Assembly: GCA_023249815.1 (NCBI GenBank)
Contig: JAHFBX010000032.1
Span: 1 to 14,563, forward strand
Source: Candidatus Eiseniibacteriota bacterium
GTDB taxonomy: Bacteria; Eisenbacteria; RBG-16-71-46
Length of the DNA: 14,563 nucleotides
Direction: 5' to 3'
This document shows positions 1 through 5,970 of this stretch, one piece after another (within the stretch, counting starts at the first letter, position 1; every line of letters starts with the position of its first letter). The notes below the pieces were generated by a model. The model ran no database searches and was not told the origin of the DNA. It saw only the letters and a list, made by a program, of their open reading frames with translations. The translations under genes and the position numbers were made by a program.

Positions 1-898
1 ACACCGAGCTGGCCTCGTAGGGCACCCGACCGGTCAGGAGCTCGTAGAGGATGACGCCTAGCGAGTAGACGTCCGACTCGGGTCCCACGCCGGCGGGCGC
101 CGCCTGCACCTGCTCCGGGCTCATGTACTGCGGCGTGCCGAGCATCTGGCCGGTGCGGGTCGCAAGCTCCGTGGGCCGCTCGTCACCGGCGAGGAGCCGC
201 GCGACGCCGAAGTCCAGGACGACCGGCCGGTCGTCGGCGCGCACGAGGATGTTCCCGGGTTTCAAGTCGCGATGCACGATCCCGCGCGCATGCGCGTGCT
301 GCACCGCGTCGCATATGGCCACCATGAGCCGGAGGCGGGCTTCGATGGAGAGTGCATGCTCCTCGGCGAAGCGCAGCAGCGGGCGGCCGGAGACGTGCTC
401 GAGCGCGATCCACGGCTGGGACACACCGCCCGGGCCCAGGTCCTCGCCGACGTCGAGCACGCGCGCGAGCCCCGGGTGATCGAGCCGGCGCATGATCTCC
501 GCCTCGAGCCGGAATCGCTCGCGCGACTCGGGCGACATCGAGCCGGCCGCCAGGAGCTTGAGTGCCACCTCGTTGCCGTCGCGCTCGGCCAGGTACACGA
601 CCCCCATGCCGCCGCGGCCGAGTTCGCCGAGCAGGCGGTAGGGTCCGACGTGGCCGTCGCGCGGGCGTGCGAGCTCCTCGAACGCGACGCGGCCGTCCAG
701 CGGCTGGTCGAGCACGCTGTCCTGCTCGCCGTGCACGAGGAACAGCTCGAGGATCTCGCGCCGCAGCACCTCGTCTCCGCCGCAGGCCGCGGCCACGAAC
801 GCCGCGCGGCGGCCGCGAGGCGCGTCGAGCGCGTCCAGGAAGATCTGCTTGATGCGGCGATGGCGCTCGACCGCCTCGTCGTCGGGATCGGTCGACAC
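1..898 (-). CDS. Ser/Thr protein kinase, PknB-like (3' part outside window)
   Basis: A eukaryote-like (Hanks-type) kinase that should phosphorylate Ser/Thr of unknown partners. Of 299 visible residues, the first ~85 form a helical leader of the kind often seen before kinase domains in Acidobacteria and Gemmatimonadota (a stretch around residues 28-52 with AAFVAAACGGDEVLRREI). The kinase domain follows: glycine loop GRGGMGVV (94-101), ATP-anchoring K114, catalytic loop HRDLKPGN (209-216, D211), DFG (229-231) and activation segment GTPQYMSPE (254-262). All key residues are intact, so it should be active. The GTG start overlaps the VOC gene's stop by one base (TAGTG). A GGGAG ribosome site lies 8 bases upstream, which supports this start and implies translational coupling. 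The C-terminus, where membrane or sensor segments usually lie, is beyond position 1. Its place at the end of an oxidase operon suggests, by inference only, a link to respiratory state. Confidence 0.93.
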   Translation of the reverse strand, partial: MSTDPDDEAVERHRRIKQIFLDALDAPRGRRAAFVAAACGGDEVLRREILELFLVHGEQDSVLDQPLDGRVAFEELARPRDGHVGPYRLLGELGRGGMGVVYLAERDGNEVALKLLAAGSMSPESRERFRLEAEIMRRLDHPGLARVLDVGEDLGPGGVSQPWIALEHVSGRPLLRFAEEHALSIEARLRLMVAICDAVQHAHARGIVHRDLKPGNILVRADDRPVVLDFGVARLLAGDERPTELATRTGQMLGTPQYMSPEQVQAAPAGVGPESDVYSLGVILYELLTGRVPYEASSV

Positions 899-1350
899 TA
901 GTGATTCTCCCACGTGCCGGGCGTGACGAGCTCCACGGAGTGACCGGCGGGATCGCGAAAATAGACACTCCGGCCGCCGCGGTCCCAGTGCACCTCGGAC
1001 TCGATCGTGACGCCGCGGGTGCCGAGCCAGCGCGCCCAGGCGTCCAGGTGTTCGCGTTCGACGCCGAGTGCCAGGTGCAGCGGACCCGCCCCGTCGTGCG
1101 GAGGGATCGAGCCTCCGGGCCAGCGCACGCCCGCCACGGTCGCTCCGCGTCGAAACAGCAGGAGCACCGTGCCGCCGCCGGCGTCCAGCGAAACGAGCCG
1201 GTCGTTCGCGCTCATGACGCGCAGCCGGAGCACGTCGCGATAGAACGCGACGGCGGCGGGCAGGTCATCGAAGTAGAGCGCCGTCTCCACCACCGACTGG
1301 ATCGCGGGAGGGGCTGCGCCGGGAGGTGCCGAGTCGGGGGGCTCTGCCAT
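898..1350 (-). CDS. VOC (glyoxalase/bleomycin-resistance fold) protein
   Basis: A 150-residue single-module protein of the vicinal-oxygen-chelate superfamily, probably a cytoplasmic dimer. The two beta-alpha-beta-beta-beta halves can be followed: ETALYFDDLPAAVAFYRDV near residues 22-40, PLHLAL (90-95), then GGRSVYFRDPAGHSVELV (125-142). E22, H92 and E140 sit where VOC metal ligands usually fall. The substrate cannot be told; members range from lactoylglutathione lyases to dioxygenases and resistance proteins. I chose the ATG at 1350 because GGGAGG lies 4 bases upstream and the fold begins soon after. An in-frame ATG at 1425 would add 25 low-complexity residues without a good ribosome site. 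The stop overlaps the kinase start. About 113 bp separate it from the preceding CxxC gene, so it may have its own promoter. Confidence 0.87.
   Translation of the reverse strand: MAEPPDSAPPGAAPPAIQSVVETALYFDDLPAAVAFYRDVLRLRVMSANDRLVSLDAGGGTVLLLFRRGATVAGVRWPGGSIPPHDGAGPLHLALGVEREHLDAWARWLGTRGVTIESEVHWDRGGRSVYFRDPAGHSVELVTPGTWENH
907..911 (-). promoter_or_regulatory. Ribosome binding site deciding the GTG start of the kinase
   Basis: GGGAG on the minus strand lies inside the last codons of the VOC gene, 8 bases before the GTG at 898. No in-frame ATG with comparable spacing precedes the helical leader of the kinase, so this site selects the GTG. Confidence 0.6.
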
Positions 1351-1463
1351 GCGGCCTCCCGCGGCGCGCGGCCGCGCGGGGAGTCGCGAGGGCCGGGGGG
1401 GCGACCACTCGAGGCCGCCGGCCATCGCTGGGTTTCAGTTCCGGCGTCAGCGCGCCGGGTGCG
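1351..1463. other. Intergenic spacer, 113 bp
   Basis: The longest gap inside the minus-strand operon. It is very GC-rich and includes a 14-bp CG palindrome (1365-1378). I see no T-run that would make a terminator and no clear -35/-10 pair, so read-through from the oxidase genes into the VOC and kinase genes is possible. Confidence 0.5.
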
Positions 1464-1784
1464 TCAGGACTTGGGAGACGGCGGTCCGCCGGCCGGCGGG
1501 TCAGCGTGTCTGCGGTTCGGTGTCGCGGCATCCCGTTCCGTGAACTCCTCCCGGCCGCGGTCGGCGAGCCGGGCGCGAAGCCACAGGAACGCTCCCGCGA
1601 ACAGACCGAGCGGCAGGAGTGAGAGCGCGATCGTGCTGGCGAAGAACGCGAACCGGTTGGCGGGATTGCCGCCGCCGCACACCGCGCAGGCCTCCGCCAG
1701 GCCCGGGAGCGCCAGCAGCGCCAGGCCGCTCGCGGCGGTTCCGAACCGCGCCGCGCGAAGCGCCCACGCGCCCGGGCGGCTCAT
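1464..1784 (-). CDS. Small CxxC membrane protein of the oxidase operon
   Basis: A 106-residue protein. Residues 11-32 form a hydrophobic N-terminal segment, probably a signal peptide ending near ...GLAEA. Then come the motif CAVCGGGNPANRFAFF (33-48) and a second hydrophobic helix (about 49-69, ending LWLRAR), followed by a charged Pro-rich tail. By membrane logic the CxxC pair lies on the outer face. Small proteins with a CxVC motif and one C-terminal helix recur near oxidase operons; their role is not established as far as I know. A copper or heme delivery or thiol role in oxidase assembly is an inference from the CxxC and the neighbourhood. The ATG overlaps the preceding subunit III-like gene's stop (ATGA), showing translational coupling. 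No Sco-type thioredoxin fold is visible. Confidence 0.82.
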   Translation of the reverse strand: MSRPGAWALRAARFGTAASGLALLALPGLAEACAVCGGGNPANRFAFFASTIALSLLPLGLFAGAFLWLRARLADRGREEFTERDAATPNRRHADPPAGGPPSPKS

Positions 1785-2371
1785 CGGTAAACCACCAGCC
1801 ACAGCGCGGGCCACACGAGCACGACGAAGTACCAGAACAGTTGTGCCGCGCCGAAGCGCGACGACGAGACGAGCCCGCGCATCACGCCCGTCCAGCACCA
1901 GGTGAGGATCCCGAGCGCGATCACGGCGTGGAGCGCGTGGCAGCCGATGATGAGGAAGAAGAACCCGCCCACCTGGCTCGAACTCAGCGTCAGGCCCTGC
2001 TGGAGGAGCGCCGCCCATTCGGCGCCCTGCAGCACCACGAACAGCGCGCCGAGCGCGAGTCCCGCCGTGAGCGGGGCGCGGGCCGCGGTCTCGCCGCGCC
2101 GTTCGAACGCGCGGTGGGAGAGCGCCACCATGACGCCGCTCGCGAGCAGCGCCAGCGTGTTGAACGCCGTGCGCTCGAACGGCAGGCGGGGCTGGTCCAC
2201 GGGCGGCCAGCTCCCGGGCGGCGAGCTGTTCCGCACGATCAGGAACGCCGAGATGAACGCCGCGAACACCATGATCTCGGTGAACACGAACACGGCCATG
2301 CCGAACAGCACGTGGTCGGTGAAGCCGCGGCGCGGGACCACGCGCGCCACGCCGAGGTCAGGGCTTGCCAT
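1781..2371 (-). CDS. Second cytochrome c oxidase subunit III-like protein
   Basis: A 196-residue membrane protein of the heme-copper oxidase subunit III family with about five helices, the short form that lacks the first two helices of mitochondrial subunit III. Visible marks are FTEIMVFAAFISAFLI (30-45), AFNTLALLASG (69-79), GAEW with the conserved acidic residue E118, and FFFLIIGCHALHAVIAL (137-153), which matches the family's GxHxxHV segment. Subunit III stabilises the catalytic subunit and the D-channel proton supply. It is clearly a paralogue of the coxC product two genes upstream, and having both in one operon is unusual. The ATG at 2371 has GGAG just upstream and lies 14 bases inside the subunit IV gene. 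An earlier in-frame start at 2506 would add 45 charged residues and overlap that gene heavily, so I reject it. Confidence 0.9.
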   Translation of the reverse strand: MASPDLGVARVVPRRGFTDHVLFGMAVFVFTEIMVFAAFISAFLIVRNSSPPGSWPPVDQPRLPFERTAFNTLALLASGVMVALSHRAFERRGETAARAPLTAGLALGALFVVLQGAEWAALLQQGLTLSSSQVGGFFFLIIGCHALHAVIALGILTWCWTGVMRGLVSSSRFGAAQLFWYFVVLVWPALWLVVYR

Positions 2372-2777
2372 GCTCCGTACTCCCGGCCGCGCCCGGTTCG
2401 TGACCGCCGGCATGTTGCGGCTGGCTGGTCGTGAAGCTGTGGTGGAAGCCGGCATCCTTCTTCCAGCCCTGCCCGGTGGTCTTCTGGATGTCCGGTGCGA
2501 GCCCACCGTACAGAAGCGCCATGAGCGCCAGCGCCACGAACAGCAGCCAGTGCACGATCGGTTTCTCGATGTCCAAGTGCATGAAGTTCTTGGCCACCAT
2601 ATAGGCCTTCACGAGCGCGATGCCGAACGCCGTGACGAGCGTGAGCCAGCGCAGTCCGGCCATGGGGCCGACCACGCTTACGACGAGCAGGAGCACGAGG
2701 ATGCCCCAGATCTTCACGTAGTTGCGCGCGTGGCCGTGCGGCTGGCCTGCGGCGTGCGCTTGGGCGTGAGCGGACAT
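2358..2777 (-). CDS. Cytochrome c oxidase subunit IV (prokaryotic type)
   Basis: A 139-residue, three-helix accessory subunit of bacterial aa3/caa3 oxidases (COX4_pro type family). After a His-rich cytoplasmic leader (HAQAHAAGQPHGHA) come helices at about 21-41, 45-62 and 75-93. The family signature ALVKAYMVAKNFMHLDIEK (54-72) is plain. A His/Gly-rich C-terminal tail (from about 110) is longer than in most relatives and could bind metal, though this is a guess. AGGAG lies 7 bases before the ATG. A 10-bp palindrome (CTCCTAGGAG, 2784-2793) covers this ribosome site. It follows coxC by 30 bases and overlaps the next gene by 14 bases. Confidence 0.9.
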   Translation of the reverse strand: MSAHAQAHAAGQPHGHARNYVKIWGILVLLLVVSVVGPMAGLRWLTLVTAFGIALVKAYMVAKNFMHLDIEKPIVHWLLFVALALMALLYGGLAPDIQKTTGQGWKKDAGFHHSFTTSQPQHAGGHEPGAAGSTEHGKP

Positions 2778-2807
2778 GCGAGTCTCCTAGGAGGCGTTCT
2801 CGGGAGT

Positions 2808-3383
2808 CTACTTGGCGATATAGAGCAGTGGGAACAGGAAGATCCAGACGATGTCGACAAAGTGCCAGTAGATGCCCACGTTCTCGACGCGGTGCAGCTC
2901 CTGGTTCTTGGCGGCGGTGCTGGCCACCCACAGCATGATGGCCATGCCGGCGATGACGTGGAACGCGTGCAGCCCTGCGGCGGTGTAGTAGTAGGACCAG
3001 AATCCGCCGGACTGGAGCGTGAAGCCCTCCTGGATCTCCTGAGTCCACTCGAACGACTTGACCACGAGGAAGATGAGACCGCCGAGCACGGTGAGCCGGA
3101 GTAGCCGTGCGGCCTTGCGCCCGTCGCCCTTCTCTGCGGCCTGGTGGGCGAGCACCGCGGAAAGGCTCGAGGACAGCAGCACGAGCGTGTTGAACGCGCC
3201 CGCCCACAGGTTCGTGTACGCGGCCTGCTCGGCCCACTCCTTGTGCGCGAGACGGTGGAGCAGGTAGCTCACGAGCACGCCGCCGAAGATCACGATCTCC
3301 GAGACGAGCACCCACCACACGGCCAGGCGGCCGGTGGGGATGTTCATGCTGGCCCGCTGTGTCGCGATGGTCTTGACGCTCAT
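2808..3383 (-). CDS. coxC: Cytochrome c oxidase subunit III
   Basis: A 191-residue, five-helix subunit III of the A-type oxidase, located in the cytoplasmic membrane. Family marks are LVSEIVIFGGVLVSYLLHR (26-44), AFNTLVLLSSS (63-73), FEW with the conserved acidic E112, GLHAFHVIAGM (137-147) and the C-terminal YWHFVDIVWIFLFPLLY (172-188). The last is the classic subunit III ending and makes this copy more canonical than the second one in the operon. Two starts are possible. A GTG at 3389 overlaps the coxA stop as GTGA. An ATG at 3383 has GAGG 8 bases upstream; the GTG would sit almost on that site, so I prefer the ATG. Confidence 0.93.
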   Translation of the reverse strand: MSVKTIATQRASMNIPTGRLAVWWVLVSEIVIFGGVLVSYLLHRLAHKEWAEQAAYTNLWAGAFNTLVLLSSSLSAVLAHQAAEKGDGRKAARLLRLTVLGGLIFLVVKSFEWTQEIQEGFTLQSGGFWSYYYTAAGLHAFHVIAGMAIMLWVASTAAKNQELHRVENVGIYWHFVDIVWIFLFPLLYIAK

Positions 3384-3385
3384 GC

Positions 3386-5092
3386 TCACGCCCTCTCGTC
3401 CTGGGGCCAGTAGTCGCGCTCACGTCCCGGCACCGCGTACTCGTACGGCCCGCGGTACACGGTCGGCATCTCTGCCCAGTTGCCGTGCGGGGGCGGGGAG
3501 TCCGCGGTCCACTCCAGCGTGTTCGACTTCCACGGGTTCTTCTCCGCCCGCTTGCCGCGGATCATGCTCATGATGAAGTTGAACAGGAATACGAACTGAA
3601 ACAGCAGCATGACGACGAGCGCCACCGTGGAGGTGATGCGCAGCGCCTGCATGGACGGCGTCGCCAAGTCCGGAAAGTTCGTGTAGTCGTAGATGCGCCG
3701 GTGTTCGCCGGAGAGCCCGAGGAAGAACATCGGGATGAAGATGAAGTTGAACGGGATGATGGTGCCCCAGAAATGAATCTTACCGAGTGTCTCGTTCATC
3801 ATCCGGCCGAACATCTTGGGGAACCAGAACGTGATGCCGGCAAGCGTGCCGATGATCGCAATCGGGTAGAACGTGTAATGGAAGTGTGCGACCACGAAGT
3901 ACGTGTCGTGGAAGAAGATGTCCGCGCCGCTCGCCCCAAGGTAGATGCCCGTGACGCCGCCGATCAGGAACTCCGACATGAACGCGAGTGCCCACAGCAT
4001 CGGCGTCGAGAAGCGGATGGAGCCGCCGTAAAGCGTGGCGATGTACAGGAAGCACATCTCGGCGATCGGGATCGAGATGATCACCGTGGTCACTGTGAAC
4101 ACGTTCGCCATGCGCGGGTCGATGCCCGCAACGAACTGGTGGTGCGCCCACACGAAGAACGACAGTACGCCGGTGGCGACCACCGTGTAGATGACGGTCT
4201 TGTACGCGAACATCTTCTTGCGCGCGAACACCGTGATGATCTCGGCCACGATGCCCATGGCAGGGAGCAGCACGACATACACCTCGGGGTGACCGAAGAA
4301 CCAGAACAGGTGCTGCCACAGCACGGGGTCTCCGCCGCGCGTCGGGTTGTAGAACGCGGTGCCCAGGTTCTGGTCGAACAGCAGCATGACGGCGCCGGCG
4401 ATGAGCGGACCGACGGAGGCCATGAACAGCAGGCTGGCCACGACGATCATCCACACCGCGAGCGGCACGTCGAACGCCTTCATGCCCGGCGCGCGTGCGT
4501 TCATCGAGGTGACGATGAAGTTGATGCCGCCCAGCAGGAACGCCACGAATTCGAGCGCGACCGCGATCACCCACATGGTGCTGCCCATGGGGGTGAGGTT
4601 GTACTTGCCCACCGCGGACAGCGGCGGGTAGGCCGTCCACGCTCCGCCGAATCCGCCGCCGGGCACGAACCACGACGCGATGAGGACGAGCGCCGACAGC
4701 AGGAACAGCTGGTAGGAGAGCCGGTTGATGCGTGGGAACACCATGTCGTCACAACCGCACATGAGCGGGATCAGGAAATTCCCGAACCCGGCGAGCAACA
4801 CGGGCATGGCCACCCAGAACACCATGATGCTTCCGTGCTGCGTGATGAGCGCATTATAGGTGTCCGGCGAGACGTGCCCGAACAGCGGAACGTTCATGCC
4901 GGGGTAGGCGATCTGCATGCGGAACACGTACGCCATGAACCCGGCGACCATCGCCATCAGCATGCCCGTGAACATGTACTGCATGGCGATGACCTTGTGG
5001 TCCGTGGACCAGCAGTACTTGAGGAACCCGGTCGGCTCGGAGTGCGCGGGATGGCCCGCGTCGTGAGCCACCGCTGGAGCGTGTGTGGTCAT
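3386..5092 (-). CDS. coxA: Cytochrome c oxidase subunit I (type A1 heme-copper oxygen reductase)
   Basis: The 568-residue catalytic subunit with twelve core helices. It reduces O2 to water and pumps protons. Ligands are all present: H86 (heme a), H268, H317 and H318 (CuB), H403 (heme a3) and H405 (heme a). The A1 signature GHPEVY (267-272) supplies E270 and the cross-linked Y272. D116 in DDMVFPRIN and N105 in GFGNF mark an intact D channel. The K channel is atypical. Counting without gaps from the HH pair of the bovine enzyme, T316 is I343, V318 is E345 and the channel lysine K319 is M346. The C-terminal ~50 residues (NPWKSNTLEWTADSPPPHGN...) are the usual subunit I tail. The start has GGAAGG 5 bases upstream. 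It follows coxB by 13 bases and its stop overlaps the start region of coxC. Confidence 0.97.
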   Translation of the reverse strand: MTTHAPAVAHDAGHPAHSEPTGFLKYCWSTDHKVIAMQYMFTGMLMAMVAGFMAYVFRMQIAYPGMNVPLFGHVSPDTYNALITQHGSIMVFWVAMPVLLAGFGNFLIPLMCGCDDMVFPRINRLSYQLFLLSALVLIASWFVPGGGFGGAWTAYPPLSAVGKYNLTPMGSTMWVIAVALEFVAFLLGGINFIVTSMNARAPGMKAFDVPLAVWMIVVASLLFMASVGPLIAGAVMLLFDQNLGTAFYNPTRGGDPVLWQHLFWFFGHPEVYVVLLPAMGIVAEIITVFARKKMFAYKTVIYTVVATGVLSFFVWAHHQFVAGIDPRMANVFTVTTVIISIPIAEMCFLYIATLYGGSIRFSTPMLWALAFMSEFLIGGVTGIYLGASGADIFFHDTYFVVAHFHYTFYPIAIIGTLAGITFWFPKMFGRMMNETLGKIHFWGTIIPFNFIFIPMFFLGLSGEHRRIYDYTNFPDLATPSMQALRITSTVALVVMLLFQFVFLFNFIMSMIRGKRAEKNPWKSNTLEWTADSPPPHGNWAEMPTVYRGPYEYAVPGRERDYWPQDERA

Positions 5093-5105
5093 GGCAGCCT
5101 TCCCG

Positions 5106-5825
5106 TCAGTTCTTGGCGCCGGTGGCGGCCGTGGAGTCGGTGGTCGTGGCCCCGGCGTCGGCGACCACGGAGTGTTTTTGCATCCAGGCGGCGTGCTGCT
5201 CGGGCGTGTCGACCACGATGCGCCCGCCCATGATGCCGTGGCCGATCCCGCAGATCTCGGCGCACAGGATGTCGTAGCTGCCGGCGCGGTTCGCCTTGAA
5301 CCAGCCCGTGATCGTGCGGCCTGGGATGGCGTCCTGCTTCAAACGGAACACGGGGACGAAGAAGCTGTGTAGCACGTCCTTCGACTCGAGCAGGAAGTGG
5401 TAGGTCTTGCCCTCGGCAACGTGCAGCGTGTCGCTCGTCCATACGTCGTCGGCGGTGTCGAGCGTGCCATCGGTGCCGGACTGCTGGAACGCCCAAGTAC
5501 ACTGCTGCCCGACGACGCGGATGGTGTCGTCCGCGGGCGGCAGCGTCTGCTTGACCTTCACCCACACCCGCACCGCGGCCACGATGATGACGATGTCGCA
5601 CAGCAGGATGAGCGTGTGCGGGATGTTGATCCACTTCTTGAGGTGCGGCTCCTTGCCCGTGATGTACTGGGACTTCACGCCGTCCCGGGCGCGGAAGCGC
5701 CACATCAGCCAGAAGAACATGAGCTGCGTCGCCACGAACCAGGCGCCGACGAGCCAGGTCACGAGGACGACGAGACCGTCGATGTCACCGGCGAAGGTCG
5801 AGGCGCGAGGCAGATTCAGGAGCAT
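5106..5825 (-). CDS. coxB: Cytochrome c oxidase subunit II (CuA)
   Basis: A 239-residue subunit that takes electrons from cytochrome c and passes them to heme a. Helix 1 (about 18-42) and helix 2 (about 66-88) anchor a periplasmic cupredoxin domain. The CuA ligands are complete: H153 in VLHSFFVP, then C188, E190, C192, H196 and M199 in CAEICGIGHGIM. There is no C-terminal cytochrome c domain, so the diheme protein at the head of the operon is the likely donor. Two oddities stand out. The residue three before the helix-2 Trp, where bovine E62 (the K-channel entry) lies, is L62, and an Asp (D77) is buried in helix 2. A loop at about 117-130 (GTDGTLDTADDVWT) resembles a calcium-binding turn. There is no obvious signal peptide beyond helix 1. 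The ATG has GAGGG about 8 bases upstream. Confidence 0.96.
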   Translation of the reverse strand: MLLNLPRASTFAGDIDGLVVLVTWLVGAWFVATQLMFFWLMWRFRARDGVKSQYITGKEPHLKKWINIPHTLILLCDIVIIVAAVRVWVKVKQTLPPADDTIRVVGQQCTWAFQQSGTDGTLDTADDVWTSDTLHVAEGKTYHFLLESKDVLHSFFVPVFRLKQDAIPGRTITGWFKANRAGSYDILCAEICGIGHGIMGGRIVVDTPEQHAAWMQKHSVVADAGATTTDSTAATGAKN

Positions 5826-5841
5826 CGTTCGGCCCTCAGCC

Positions 5842-5958
5842 CTAAAAGATGAACAGGAACACGGAGGCGACGAACAGCACGACGCCCACCACCGTGAAGA
5901 TGAACGTCACCTTGGCGGTGTTCTCCGCCCAGTGCTCCTCGAAGCCGTCACCGGCCAT
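5842..5958 (-). CDS. 38-residue single-helix membrane peptide of the oxidase operon
   Basis: A tiny gene of 38 codons plus TAG, lying between the cytochrome c gene and coxB. The peptide begins MAGDGFEEHWAENTAK and continues as one hydrophobic helix (about residues 17-38, rich in Val, Phe and Leu) that ends almost at the stop. The layout is an acidic soluble head and one helix in the membrane. A strong ribosome site (GGAGG, 6 bases before the ATG) and a fit of 12 bases to the upstream stop and 16 bases to the coxB start support expression. Single-helix peptides of this size are known as accessory subunits or assembly factors of terminal oxidases (CcoS- or CydX-like in scale, not in sequence). 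I do not recognise a named family. A structural or assembly role is inferred from position. Confidence 0.82.
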   Translation of the reverse strand: MAGDGFEEHWAENTAKVTFIFTVVGVVLFVASVFLFIF

Positions 5959-5970
5959 GGTTCGCCTCCG

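Noticed and set aside
183..968. Minus-strand open frame of 261 codons over the kinase region
   Set aside because: It is in a different frame from the kinase, which shows all Hanks motifs. The alternative is Arg/Pro-rich without motifs.
1365..1378. 14-bp GC palindrome between the VOC and CxxC genes
   Set aside because: It is made only of C and G in very GC-rich DNA, where such palindromes arise easily. No T-run makes it a terminator.
2784..2793. Palindrome CTCCTAGGAG covering the ribosome site of subunit IV
   Set aside because: It could mask the ribosome site, but it has no loop, so a 10-base self-complement cannot fold on itself well. It is probably a by-product of an AGGAG site next to CTCCT.
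3485..5233. Long plus-strand open frame (582 codons) opposite coxA and coxB
   Set aside because: It is antisense to two unmistakable oxidase genes and its translation is Arg/Glu/His-rich with no domain. Such frames are expected opposite GC-rich coding DNA.
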